From NCBI RefSeq assembly GCF_900115145.1, contig NZ_FOVL01000002.1, positions 124,001 through 188,000 of the forward strand: 64,000 nucleotides of DNA, read 5' to 3'. Positions 16,852 to 25,266 of this stretch are shown here, one piece after another (the stretch's first letter is position 1; each line of letters opens with the position of its first letter). This DNA is from Salegentibacter flavus (lineage in GTDB: Bacteria; Bacteroidota; Bacteroidia; Flavobacteriales; Flavobacteriaceae). Under the pieces are notes generated by a model, which ran no database searches, was not told the DNA's origin, and worked only from the letters and a program-made list of their open reading frames with translations. Both the position numbers and the translations under genes were made by a program.

Positions 16852-17556
16852 ATGAAAAAAATATTACTAATTCTGATAGTCGCTGCCTTCGTCATCAGCT
16901 GCGGAAGTCTCGTTGAAACAGTGCAGGAAGATGTAGATCGTGAGTATGAGATGAATTACAGTTATTTAGCCCTGGGAGATTCTTATACCATAGGTGAAGG
17001 TGTAGCTGAAGATGAGCGCTGGCCAGTCCAACTGGTAACTAATTTACGCGACAGGGGATATAAAGTTGCGCCTCCAAAAATTATCGCCCAAACGGGCTGG
17101 ACCAGCCGAAATCTTTTTAAGGCGATGGAAAAGGAGTTGAATTATACCCGCAAGTTCGATCTGGTTTCAATTCTCATAGGAGTGAATGATCAATACCAGG
17201 GGAAAACCATAAGAGAATATGAAGAAGATCTAAGAGAAGTGTTTAGAATGGCGCTTAATTATTCAAAAACACGTGAGCGGGGAGTCTTCGCTTTAAGTAT
17301 TCCAGACTATGGAGTAACTCCTTTTGCCGGGGAGAACTCTGAAGAGATCTCGGCTGAAATCGCTGAATTCAACGCGGTTTTCAGAAGGCTTGCCGAAGAA
17401 TATGACGTTGACTTTTATAACATCACTCCCATTTCCCGGGAAGCCGCCCGCGATCCCGGGCTGCTTGTAGAGGATGAGCTTCATCCCAGTGGTACGATGT
17501 ACCGCTATTGGGTTGAAGAGATTATAGATGAAATCACCCAAAAACTGCCAAACTAA
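16852..17556 (+). CDS. SGNH/GDSL hydrolase lipoprotein
   Basis: 234 residues with lipobox VISC (C17). SGNH blocks: GDSYTIGEG with nucleophile S44, GVND (block III), and DELH with D208 and H211 at the C-terminus, so the catalytic set is complete. Probably an esterase or lipase of the cell envelope; substrate unknown. An exact TAAATTTG lies one base before the ATG (16843-16850), but a start site from it would fall inside the gene, so it may be chance. Confidence 0.87.
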   Translation: MKKILLILIVAAFVISCGSLVETVQEDVDREYEMNYSYLALGDSYTIGEGVAEDERWPVQLVTNLRDRGYKVAPPKIIAQTGWTSRNLFKAMEKELNYTRKFDLVSILIGVNDQYQGKTIREYEEDLREVFRMALNYSKTRERGVFALSIPDYGVTPFAGENSEEISAEIAEFNAVFRRLAEEYDVDFYNITPISREAARDPGLLVEDELHPSGTMYRYWVEEIIDEITQKLPN

Positions 17557-17600
17557 GGCGGGGATTTTTAAAGAGGTAGGGAGTTTTCTAAATTTAATAA

Positions 17601-18881
17601 ATGCAAGAAGATTTTCTACATTATCTCTGGAAACATAAAAAATTTGATTTTACCCGGGCCCGCACCTCAGATGGTCAACCTATTGTACTGGTAGATCCGG
17701 GGATGCATAATTATAATTCTGGTCCTGATTTTTTTAATGCGAGAATACGCATTGGGAATCAGCTTTGGGCAGGAAATGTGGAAATTCATTTGAGAGCTTC
17801 AGACTGGTATTTTCACCGGCATGAGACCGATAGCAATTATGACAATGTAATACTTCACGTTGTCTGGGAAGATAATATTGAGGTATACCGGAAGAATAAT
17901 TCTATAATCCCAAGCCTGGCTTTAAGCGGGTTGGTTGACAGAGCTCTGGTAAACAAATATCGGGACCTGGTAACGACCCGGGAGAAATGGATCAATTGCG
18001 AAAAAAACTTTCCTGAGATAGATGAATTTAAATTGCGGCATTGGCTCGAACGGGTTTATTCTGAGAGACTGGAAAATAAATCGGAGTTGATTCTGGAAAT
18101 GCTAAAGGCTTCTGAAAATAATTGGGAAGCGGTTTTGTTTAGGCTCCTTTCCAAAAACTTCGGGTTGAATGTAAACGGAGACGCTTTCCTGAGCTTTGCC
18201 CAGAGTTTTGATTTTACCCTGGTTCAAAAATGTGCTTTAGAGAGGTTAAATCTGGAGGCTTTGTTTTTTGGACAGGCCGGTTTTCTTGAGGAGGATTTTT
18301 CAGAAACTTATTTCGAAAATCTTAAAAGGGAATATGAGTTCCTGCGGCATAAATATCAACTTAAAAATGAACAGGTTATCCATCCTAAATTCTTTAGGTT
18401 GAGACCCGATAATTTTTCAAATATCCGGCTCTCCCAGCTGGCTTCGCTGTATCACCGGCATAAGAATCTTTTTTCTGAACTTATCAGGGCGAAGGAGCTC
18501 AATTCTATTTTTGAGATTTTTAAGGTAGAAACTTCAGAATTCTGGCAGACCCATTATAGTTTTGATAAATCCCATAAAAAACGAGCCAAAAGGATTACAA
18601 ATAGTTTTGTAGACCTTGTTGTGATCAATACTGTTGTGCCCCTTAAATTTTGCTATGCTCGTGAAACAGGTGAGGAACCGAAAGAAGATATACTGAAAAT
18701 ATTAACCGAAATAAAAGCCGAAAGCAACAGTGTCATCGATAAATTTAATTTTTTGAGACCCGGCACCGCGAGAAATGCTCTGGATTCCCAAGCAGTTCTT
18801 CAGCTAAAAAACAACTATTGCGATTTGAATAAATGTTTGAATTGCGAAATTGGAGCAGGCTTATTACAGGCTGTAAATTAA
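17601..18881 (+). CDS. DUF2851 family protein
   Basis: 426 residues, the typical size of this Bacteroidetes/Chlorobi family. Recognised by the N-terminal region MQEDFLHYLWKHKKFD, DPGMHNYNSGPDFFNARIRI, NVEIHLRASDWYFH and LHVVWEDN. The conserved acidic/His-rich start (SGPDFFNA, EIH, HxxD) hints at a nuclease-like fold, but no biochemical role is established. The C-terminus has a cysteine group (CDLNKCLNCEIGAG). Followed by pspC 23 bp later. Confidence 0.82.
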   Translation: MQEDFLHYLWKHKKFDFTRARTSDGQPIVLVDPGMHNYNSGPDFFNARIRIGNQLWAGNVEIHLRASDWYFHRHETDSNYDNVILHVVWEDNIEVYRKNNSIIPSLALSGLVDRALVNKYRDLVTTREKWINCEKNFPEIDEFKLRHWLERVYSERLENKSELILEMLKASENNWEAVLFRLLSKNFGLNVNGDAFLSFAQSFDFTLVQKCALERLNLEALFFGQAGFLEEDFSETYFENLKREYEFLRHKYQLKNEQVIHPKFFRLRPDNFSNIRLSQLASLYHRHKNLFSELIRAKELNSIFEIFKVETSEFWQTHYSFDKSHKKRAKRITNSFVDLVVINTVVPLKFCYARETGEEPKEDILKILTEIKAESNSVIDKFNFLRPGTARNALDSQAVLQLKNNYCDLNKCLNCEIGAGLLQAVN

Positions 18882-18892
18882 TTGGGAAAGTT

Positions 18893-18900
18893 TATCTTTG
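18893..18900 (+). promoter_or_regulatory. -7 box directly before the PspC-domain gene
   Basis: TATCTTTG, exact TAnnTTTG, ending four bases before the ATG at 18905. The predicted transcription start would fall at the A of ATG, the same arrangement as at 11928-11940. Confidence 0.45.
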
Positions 18901-18904
18901 CATT

Positions 18905-19135
18905 ATGCTTACCCTGATTCACAACATAAGATATTTTTTTGAAAGACGTGGTTTCTATGTTTCTTCCCGCCTGGCCGATAAAATCGGGATGCGGGCAAAG
19001 AGTGTGCGACTATTCTTTATCTATGCGTCTTTTTTCACCATGGGAATTGGTTTTGTGGTTTATTTGACCCTGGCATTTTGGCTAAAACTCAAAGACCTGG
19101 TTTATACAAAACGCTCTTCTGTTTTCGACCTATAA
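18905..19135 (+). CDS. PspC domain protein
   Basis: 76 residues from ATG 18905. PspC signature: SSRLADKIGMRAKSVRLFFIY followed by one helix (FFTMGIGFVVYLTLAFWLKL, cited in part). Small inner-membrane proteins of this family are linked to envelope stress in Proteobacteria; in Bacteroidetes the role is less clear. The longer reading from 18833 lies inside DUF2851 in another frame and is not used. Confidence 0.8.
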   Translation: MLTLIHNIRYFFERRGFYVSSRLADKIGMRAKSVRLFFIYASFFTMGIGFVVYLTLAFWLKLKDLVYTKRSSVFDL

Positions 19136-19270
19136 ATTGGTTTTGAAACTGGGAGAATATTCATTTTTAACAATTCCTTTAGAATTTAACTCCTAAAAAT
19201 TTGAAAAAGGCTATTTTTTTAGCATCTTGCTTCGCTGAAAAATAAGATGCTTAATTAACTAATAATCTAT

Positions 19271-21349
19271 ATGGGAAAGTATATACTTTCATTGTTCTTT
19301 TTATTTTCAATTGTAGAAGTAAACGCTCAGGAACTTGAAGTTGAGGCCAAATTAGGGAATCCTTCAAACGTAATTAATAATGGTTTTATAGATCTGGATG
19401 TAAGCGGGGGAGTTCCTCCCTATACCTATAAATGGTCTCATCAGGAAACCGGTTTAAATTCAGAGCGTGCTGAAGGCCTAACCGAAGGAATTTCTTATAA
19501 CATTATAATCACCGATAGTGAAGGCACCTCTACCACCCGGTCCTACAAGGTGGAGGCCGAAGCAATTACCGAACACTTCAATGGTACCTTCGTTCCTATA
19601 GTAGAAAGTATGACAGCCATTCTCTTCTGGGATCCATTTTCTGCAATTGGGGTATATGATCCAATAGCTTATGCCGATATAAAAAATGTGCCTACTCCGG
19701 GCTGGGAAGCCGGGATTGAAGAGCGTTTTGTTCTTAAGGAATGGAGGGTTGCAGAAGGAGAACACGTGGAAGAAGGCGATCTTATCGCAATTATAGCTTC
19801 AGAAAAGGGCCCCGATATAAATGCTTACGCTAATGCGACCGGTCAACTTCAGTACAAAGTACAGGAGGGCGGGGTTATTTATGATTATGAGAATACTCAA
19901 GATGTTATCCAGGCCGGGGCGCATTTTCTTGCCAGTATAGAATATGACGAACCGGAAATGTTGACTCACCCTAACGGGGATCCTCAAACCCACAATATTC
20001 CCTTTATCGTAATCTGGCTGATCTTTGGTGCAGCCTTTTTTACAGTTAGAATGGGCTTTATTAATTTTAGAGGATTCAGGCATGCGTTAGACCTGGCCAA
20101 AGGGAAATATGACGATCCTAATGCTCCTGGAAGTATTACTCACTTTCAAGCTCTTACAACTGCTGTTTCGGCAACCGTTGGTTTAGGGAATATTGCCGGA
20201 GTAGCCGTGGCAGTTTCCCTGGGAGGGGCAGGAGCCACCTTCTGGATGATCGTTGCCGGTATTTTAGGAATGTCTTCCAAATTTGTGGAATGTACTTTAG
20301 GGGTAAAATACAGATTTATTAACTCCGAAGGCCGAATCTTCGGAGGTCCGATGAATTACCTGCGCTACGGACTTGAAAAAAGAAATATGCGCGGACTCGG
20401 GAAATTTCTGGCAGCATTTTTCGCTATTCTTGGGATAGGAGCTTCTTTTGGAGGAGGGAATATGTTCCAGGCGAACCAGTCTTTTGAGATTCTCTCAGGA
20501 CAATTCCCAATGTTAGTTGGAAATGGATTCTGGTTCGGGTTAGTGATCGCTGTACTTGTTGGTATTGTAATTATTGGAGGTATACAGAGTATTGCTAAAG
20601 TAACCGGGAAAGTAGTTCCTTTTATGGCAGGTGTATATATTTTGGGAGCACTTACAGTTATCATTATAAACTATGAAAATATAGGACCTGCTTTTGCAGC
20701 AATTTATAATGGAGCGTTTAATCCAACAGCATTAAAAGGGGGGATTATAGGAGTACTGGTAGTAGGATTCCAGAGGGCTGCTTTCTCTAACGAAGCCGGA
20801 GTAGGATCTGCTGCGATCGCTCACTCTGCTGCAAAAACAAATCATCCGCCTTCTGAAGGTTTTGTGGCTTTGCTTGAGCCCTTTATAGATACCGTTGTGG
20901 TATGTACCTTAACTGCTTTGGTTCTTATCTTTACCGGAATGCACGAGATAGAAGGTGTAGGAGGAGTACAATTAACCTCTGATGCTTTTGCCAGTGTTAT
21001 TTCCTGGTTCCCTTATGTACTTGCTTTGGCGGTATTCCTTTTTGCTTTTTCAACAATGATCTCCTGGTCATACTACGGAATGCGTTCCTGGACTTACCTT
21101 TTTGGAAAAAGCAAAAAAACTGAACTGGTATATAAAGTACTTTTCCTGGTATTTGTAGTGGTGGGAGCATCCATTAGTTTAGGTGCTGTTCTTGACTTCT
21201 CAGATATGATGATACTTGCGATGTCTTTTCCTAATATTATCGGGCTTTATATAATGTCTGGTGAGGTGCGGGAAGATCTTAGAGAATATTTCCGTAAATT
21301 AAAGGCCGGCGAGCTGTTTAAAAAACAGCAGGAGGCCAAAGCGAGCTAA
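19271..21349 (+). CDS. Alanine/glycine:cation symporter with SprB-like and lipoyl-like N-terminal extension
   Basis: 692 residues, about 200 longer than ordinary AGCS symporters such as the one at 39498. Order: signal peptide (1-19), SprB-like repeat (about 21-97, DVSGGVPPYTYKWSHQ), a hydrophobic segment (about 108-130), a biotinyl/lipoyl-like hammerhead domain (about 152-222, EWRVAEGEHVEEGDLIAI, with K179 in ASEKG at the turn), then the AGCS transporter (from about 244; VSATVGLGNIAGVAVAVSLGG region, AAFSNEAGVGSAAIAHSAAK). Sodium- or proton-coupled uptake of alanine/glycine is the family role. The upstream gap holds an AGCATCTT/AAGATGCT stem-loop (19221-19251) that could lie in the leader. 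Confidence 0.85.
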   Translation: MGKYILSLFFLFSIVEVNAQELEVEAKLGNPSNVINNGFIDLDVSGGVPPYTYKWSHQETGLNSERAEGLTEGISYNIIITDSEGTSTTRSYKVEAEAITEHFNGTFVPIVESMTAILFWDPFSAIGVYDPIAYADIKNVPTPGWEAGIEERFVLKEWRVAEGEHVEEGDLIAIIASEKGPDINAYANATGQLQYKVQEGGVIYDYENTQDVIQAGAHFLASIEYDEPEMLTHPNGDPQTHNIPFIVIWLIFGAAFFTVRMGFINFRGFRHALDLAKGKYDDPNAPGSITHFQALTTAVSATVGLGNIAGVAVAVSLGGAGATFWMIVAGILGMSSKFVECTLGVKYRFINSEGRIFGGPMNYLRYGLEKRNMRGLGKFLAAFFAILGIGASFGGGNMFQANQSFEILSGQFPMLVGNGFWFGLVIAVLVGIVIIGGIQSIAKVTGKVVPFMAGVYILGALTVIIINYENIGPAFAAIYNGAFNPTALKGGIIGVLVVGFQRAAFSNEAGVGSAAIAHSAAKTNHPPSEGFVALLEPFIDTVVVCTLTALVLIFTGMHEIEGVGGVQLTSDAFASVISWFPYVLALAVFLFAFSTMISWSYYGMRSWTYLFGKSKKTELVYKVLFLVFVVVGASISLGAVLDFSDMMILAMSFPNIIGLYIMSGEVREDLREYFRKLKAGELFKKQQEAKAS

Positions 21350-21360
21350 CTTAATTTACA

Positions 21361-22233
21361 ATGAAAGGTTTAAGATCCCATTTTGTTTTTTCGAGAAATC
21401 AACAAAATGGGGTCTTTCTTTTGGTATTAATTGTTTTAGTGCTGCAGGGAGTTTATTATTTTATGGATTCCAATGCCGGGAATGCTATTTCTGCAGAAGA
21501 TGAGGAAATAGAAAGATTTCAGAAGCAAATAGACTCTATTAGAACCGCAAAAGCAGCTGCTGATACCCTGAAGATATTTCCTTTTAACCCTAATTATATA
21601 ACGGATTACCGTGGCTACATTCTCGGTATGAACCTGGAAGAAATAGATCGGCTTCATAAATACCGGGCCGGGGATAAGTGGGTAAACTCGGCATGAGAAT
21701 TTCAGAAAGTAACAGGAGTTTCTGATTCTTTGCTCCAAATTATTTCCCCTTATTTTAAATTTCCGGAATGGGTAACTAATCCCAGACGAACCCAGTACCA
21801 AAAATCAAGTGTGGTTAACCGAAGTTTTTCTGAGAAAACTGACTTGAATAAAGCCACTGCAGAAGAGCTTCAGGAAATAAACGGCATCGGGGAAGTGCTT
21901 TCCAGGAGAATCATAACTTATCGCAATAAGATTGGTGGTTTTGTAAACGACATTCAGCTAAAGGATATTTACGGGCTGAATTACGAAACCCGTGAAAAAC
22001 TAAATGCGCAGTTCACTGTAAAAAGCAAACCACCAGTAGAAATCATAGACATTAATGAAGCCGGTTTGCTGGAGTTAAGTGAAGTGCCATATATTGGCTA
22101 TGAGCTGGCAAGGGAAATTATTGACTACAGATTGTTACACGAGAAAATTAATAATTTTGAGGAATTATCAAAATTAGAGCGATTTCCGGGGGATAAGATT
22201 GATAGGATTCAATTATATTTGAGCCTTGATTAA
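21361..22233 (+). pseudogene. ComEA-like helix-hairpin-helix protein interrupted by one TGA
   Basis: Two pieces in the same frame: codons 1-111 (membrane anchor GVFLLVLIVLVLQGVYYFM, then ...HKYRAGDKWVNSA) and codons 113-290 (EFQKVTGVSDSLLQIISPYF...), separated only by TGA at 21694-21696. The downstream part has two HhH modules: DLNKATAEELQEINGIGEVL and DINEAGLLELSEVPYIGYEL. The protein sequence reads smoothly through the stop, as in intact flavobacterial homologs (NSA-x-EFQ), so one base change in a codon such as CGA, AGA or GGA would explain it. A separate ORF could restart at TTG 21730. DNA-binding or DNA-uptake role inferred from the family. Confidence 0.8.
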
Positions 22234-22366
22234 GATTTCTGAATTATCTTTCTAAACGGGATTTACCTGAATTTTTTATTTCGGAATCTTGAAAAATCAT
22301 TTTATTTTTAACAAGTTAAAATTTAAAGGGTAAACTTCAGCTAACCCTAAAACCTATTATTAGCGC

Positions 22367-23536
22367 ATGAACAGTATGTATTTTACAGAAGAACACGAAC
22401 TATTCAGAAAGAGTTTTAAGGATTTCCTTCATAAGGAGGTTGTGCCTTATATAGATAAATGGGAGAAAACCGGAGAGATCGAGCGTTTCATCTGGAAGAA
22501 ATTCGGGGAAATGGGATATTTCGGCCTAAATCAACCTGAAGAATACGGCGGAATGGGTCTGGACCTTTTTTATACGGTAATCTTTCTGGAAGAATTGCAA
22601 AAGATCAACTCCGGCGGATTTGCTGCAGCTATGTGGGCGCATGCATACCTGGCGATGACTCATGTGAAGACAGAAGGTAGCGAAGAGATTAAGCAGAAAT
22701 ACCTGACTCCAAGTATAGACGGCGAGAAAATAGGATGCTTATGTATTACTGAGCCCTTTGGAGGTTCCGATGTTGCAGGAATGCGAAGTACTGCCGTTAA
22801 AAAAGGAGACAAATATATCCTGAATGGATCTAAGACCTTTATCACTAACGGTGTGTATTCAGATTACCTGGTAGTAGCCGCTAAAACCGACCCCGGGAAG
22901 GGGGGTAAGGGGATGAGCATTTTTATGGTAGATCGCGATACTCCCGGAATTTCTTCCTCTAAACTCGATAAACTGGGCTGGAGAGCTTCAGATACTGCTG
23001 AAATAGCTTTTGACAATGTAGAGATCCCGGCCGATCATTTGATGGGCGAAGAGAATAAAGGCTTTTCATATATTATGGAGCATTTTGCAATGGAACGATT
23101 GATTATGGGGATAAACGCCCATGCGCGCGCCGCATATGCCCTGGATTATACCCTGGAATATATGGCCGAAAGGGAAGCCTTCGGAAAGACTATTAATAAG
23201 TTTCAGGCATTAAGGCACAAAATTGCCGATATGGCGAGTGAAGTTGAAATGTGTCGGGAATTTAATTATTCGGTTACCAAAAGAATGCAGGCCGGGGAAT
23301 ATGTGGTGAAAGAAGCCAGTATGTCTAAGCTGCTTTCTACTAAAATTGCCGACCAGGTAATCTATGATTGTTTACAGATGTTGGGCGGTTATGGTTATAT
23401 GGAAGATTACCCGCTTGCAAGAATGTTGCGCGATAGCCGTTTAGGGCCTATTGGAGGAGGAACCTCAGAGATTTTGAGAGAGATAATAGCCAAGATGATC
23501 ATCGATAAAAAGGAATATAAACCCGCGGCAAAATAA
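22367..23536 (+). CDS. Acyl-CoA dehydrogenase
   Basis: 389 residues, FAD flavoprotein of fatty- or branched-acyl-CoA oxidation. Signatures: CITEPFGGSDVAGMRSTA, KLGWRASDTAEIAFDNV and MLGGYGYMEDYPLARMLRD. The usual short-chain catalytic Glu near the C-terminus is replaced by Gly (GPIGGGTSEIL); E243 in AMERLIMG is placed like the base of isovaleryl/long-chain enzymes. Substrate therefore may be long or branched, but this is inference. Start MNSMYFTEEHELF at 22367. No obvious promoter; 133-bp gap upstream. Confidence 0.9.
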   Translation: MNSMYFTEEHELFRKSFKDFLHKEVVPYIDKWEKTGEIERFIWKKFGEMGYFGLNQPEEYGGMGLDLFYTVIFLEELQKINSGGFAAAMWAHAYLAMTHVKTEGSEEIKQKYLTPSIDGEKIGCLCITEPFGGSDVAGMRSTAVKKGDKYILNGSKTFITNGVYSDYLVVAAKTDPGKGGKGMSIFMVDRDTPGISSSKLDKLGWRASDTAEIAFDNVEIPADHLMGEENKGFSYIMEHFAMERLIMGINAHARAAYALDYTLEYMAEREAFGKTINKFQALRHKIADMASEVEMCREFNYSVTKRMQAGEYVVKEASMSKLLSTKIADQVIYDCLQMLGGYGYMEDYPLARMLRDSRLGPIGGGTSEILREIIAKMIIDKKEYKPAAK

Positions 23537-23571
23537 ATTTTATGCCCCGCAGGAAATAATCTGAATAATAA

Positions 23572-23601
23572 TTGTGGGTTTGTATAATTGAATTATATTT
23601 G
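23572..23601 (+). promoter_or_regulatory. rpsU promoter
   Basis: TTG (23572-23574), 19-nt spacer, TATATTTG (23594-23601): a near-ideal Bacteroidetes -33/-7 pair. Predicted start near 23606 gives a leader of about 28 nt that contains the Shine-Dalgarno sequence. Confidence 0.7.
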
Positions 23602-23617
23602 CAGCCTAATTTTTAAT

Positions 23618-23629
23618 GAAAGGAGGTGA
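23618..23629 (+). promoter_or_regulatory. Extended Shine-Dalgarno of rpsU
   Basis: GAAAGGAGGTGA is complementary over 12 nt to the standard 3' end of 16S rRNA, with seven nt from GGAGG to the ATG at 23634. Flavobacterial genes normally lack such sequences because bS21, bS18 and bS6 occlude the anti-Shine-Dalgarno. Its presence here decides the start at 23634 over the ATG at 23616, which it overlaps. Confidence 0.85.
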
Positions 23630-23633
23630 CACT

Positions 23634-23828
23634 ATGTTAATAATACCAGTAAAAGACGGAGAAAATATTGATAGAGCGCTGAAGCGTTTTAAGAGAAAAT
23701 TCGATAAAACGGGCACGATGCGTCAGTTGAGAAGTCGTCAACATTTCACAAAGCCGTCAGTAGAACGTAGGGCTCAAATCCAAAAAGCAGAATACATTCA
23801 GCATTTAAGAGATCAAGAAGACATCTAG
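23634..23828 (+). CDS. rpsU: 30S ribosomal protein bS21
   Basis: 64 residues (MLIIPVKDGENIDRALKRFKRKFD...), basic, in line with bS21 length. It binds the 30S platform near the 16S rRNA 3' end. Start at 23634 is fixed by the 12-nt Shine-Dalgarno and by family alignment; the upstream ATG at 23616 would add a non-conserved leader. In Flavobacteria bS21 helps hide the anti-Shine-Dalgarno, and this gene's strong site allows translation by ribosomes lacking bS21, i.e. autogenous control (known for the group; inferred here). Confidence 0.95.
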   Translation: MLIIPVKDGENIDRALKRFKRKFDKTGTMRQLRSRQHFTKPSVERRAQIQKAEYIQHLRDQEDI

Positions 23829-23840
23829 AGCTTTTTAATC

Positions 23841-23860
23841 ATTTCCGTGAAGGCGGAAAT
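23841..23860 (+). terminator. Weak stem-loop after rpsU
   Basis: ATTTCCG and CGGAAAT arms around a 6-nt loop, 12 bp after the rpsU stop. The downstream sequence is not T-rich (CTTATTG), so termination is uncertain. Confidence 0.3.
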
Positions 23861-23940
23861 CTTATTGCAGAAAGTTTCTCTTACAGAGATTTAAAATTAA
23901 ATCCAGGATAGCCTTGCTTCTTGGTATTGCAATATAACTG

Positions 23941-23967
23941 TTGGTAAACTAAAGTTTCATAACTTTG
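23941..23967 (+). promoter_or_regulatory. xerC promoter
   Basis: TTG (23941-23943), 16-nt spacer and TAACTTTG (23960-23967). The predicted start near 23973 leaves a short leader before ATG 23986, arguing against the longer reading from 23965. Confidence 0.6.
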
Positions 23968-23985
23968 TTTTCCAACAGTTTTTTT

Positions 23986-24876
23986 ATGCCCTTTTCCCAG
24001 TTTCTGGATTATTTGCATTTAGAGAAGAATTACTCTGCGCATACCCTTACCGCCTACAAGGCTGATCTTTCTGCGTTTCAGAATTTTTTAAAAGAGGAAT
24101 TTGATTCTGAAGATCTGACTGAAGTAAACTATCCACAAATAAGAACCTGGATCGTGAGTCTGGTGGAAAGTGGGATCTCTAACAGGAGTGTTAACCGGAA
24201 AGTATCATCTTTAAAAGCATACTATCGGTTTCTGCAAAAAACCGGGCACATGGAGATTTCTCCCCTTGCTAAACACAGGGCCCTAAAAACTCCTGTGAAA
24301 GTACAGGTGCCATTTTCAGAAAAAGAAGTAAAGCAGGTGCTTGATTCCTTCGAAACTGATACTTTCGTGGGAATTAGAGACAAGCTCATTGTTGAATTGT
24401 TTTATACCACGGGGCTTCGTCGAATTGAGCTTATCAATATTAAAGCTGGAGAAATCGATGAAGAAAATCAGGTAATAAAGGTTTTAGGTAAGCGAAATAA
24501 GGAAAGATATATTCCTTTACTGGCGTCGGTTTGTGAATCGGTTAAGGCTTATCGAAGCGCCAGAAAGGCTTTGGAAGTGAGTCTGAATGGAAACCATTTT
24601 TTTATTTCTGAATCCGGCGTTAAATTATCTGAAAGTTTTGTTTATAGGATTATTAATAATTACTTTAGTAAGGTGTCGGGGAAGCTAAAAACGAGTCCGC
24701 ATATTCTAAGGCATAGCTTCGCGACACACTTATTGAACCAGGGAGCCAATCTCAATGCTGTAAAAGAGTTGCTGGGCCATTCGAGTCTTGCTTCAACTCA
24801 GGTATACACTCACAACAGCATTGCTGAATTAAGCAAAGTTCATAAAATGGCGCATCCCCGGAACAAGAAAGACTAA
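23986..24876 (+). CDS. xerC: Tyrosine recombinase XerC/XerD
   Basis: Site-specific recombinase that resolves chromosome dimers at dif. 296 residues from ATG 23986 (MPFSQFLDYLHLEKNYSAHTL). SAM-like N-terminal core-binding domain (about 1-90), then catalytic domain with R145, K169, H239, R242, H265 and Y274 all visible (GLRRIEL, LGKRNKER, HILRHSFATH, LLGHSS, QVYTH). Complete, chromosomal context, no flanking att-like repeats, so housekeeping rather than a mobile-element integrase. hpf follows 33 bp later. Confidence 0.92.
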   Translation: MPFSQFLDYLHLEKNYSAHTLTAYKADLSAFQNFLKEEFDSEDLTEVNYPQIRTWIVSLVESGISNRSVNRKVSSLKAYYRFLQKTGHMEISPLAKHRALKTPVKVQVPFSEKEVKQVLDSFETDTFVGIRDKLIVELFYTTGLRRIELINIKAGEIDEENQVIKVLGKRNKERYIPLLASVCESVKAYRSARKALEVSLNGNHFFISESGVKLSESFVYRIINNYFSKVSGKLKTSPHILRHSFATHLLNQGANLNAVKELLGHSSLASTQVYTHNSIAELSKVHKMAHPRNKKD

Positions 24877-24909
24877 TTCAATTATTGTTTAATTAAACTC
24901 TTCAACATT

Positions 24910-25212
24910 ATGAAAGTGAACGTGCAGTCTGTAAATTTCAATGCTGACCAGAAACTCATTGATTTTATTCAAAGGAAATTAGATAAACTAGACAACTATT
25001 TTGATAAGATAATTTATGCTGATGTATTTCTGAAAACAGAGAACTCCAGTGATAAAACTAACAAAACCACAGAAATTTTGCTCAGTATTCCCGGGGGAGA
25101 GTTAATAGTCAAAAAGACCTGTAAAAAATTTGAAGAATGCGTAGATGAATGTGTTGGGTCCCTACAAAGGCAATTAATTAAACGCAAAGAAAAAATGAAT
25201 GCTCACGTTTAG
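24910..25212 (+). CDS. hpf: Ribosome hibernation-promoting factor, short form
   Basis: 100 residues with the HPF/RaiA beta-alpha-beta-beta-beta-alpha fold (MKVNVQSVNFNADQKLIDFI, KLDKLDNYFDKI, ADVFLKTE, VDECVGSLQRQLIKRKEK). It lacks the C-terminal dimerisation domain of long HPF. It binds the 30S decoding area in stationary phase. The xerC-hpf order is common in Bacteroidetes; probably one transcript. Confidence 0.88.
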   Translation: MKVNVQSVNFNADQKLIDFIQRKLDKLDNYFDKIIYADVFLKTENSSDKTNKTTEILLSIPGGELIVKKTCKKFEECVDECVGSLQRQLIKRKEKMNAHV

Positions 25213-25235
25213 ATGATTTTTTTTCACAGATTTGT

Positions 25236-25265
25236 TTTGTGAAAGGAATAATTTATTTACATTTG
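25236..25265 (+). promoter_or_regulatory. Promoter of the tRNA-tuf region
   Basis: TTTG (25236-25239), 18-nt spacer, TACATTTG (25258-25265), an excellent Bacteroidetes promoter in front of tRNA-Thr. Start expected near 25270, within the first arm of the next hairpin. Confidence 0.7.
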
Positions 25266-25266
25266 C

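Noticed and set aside
23986-24876. xerC as a mobile-element integrase next to tRNAs
   Set aside because: Typical chromosomal XerC size and neighbours, no cargo genes and no att-flanked segment between it and the tRNA cluster.
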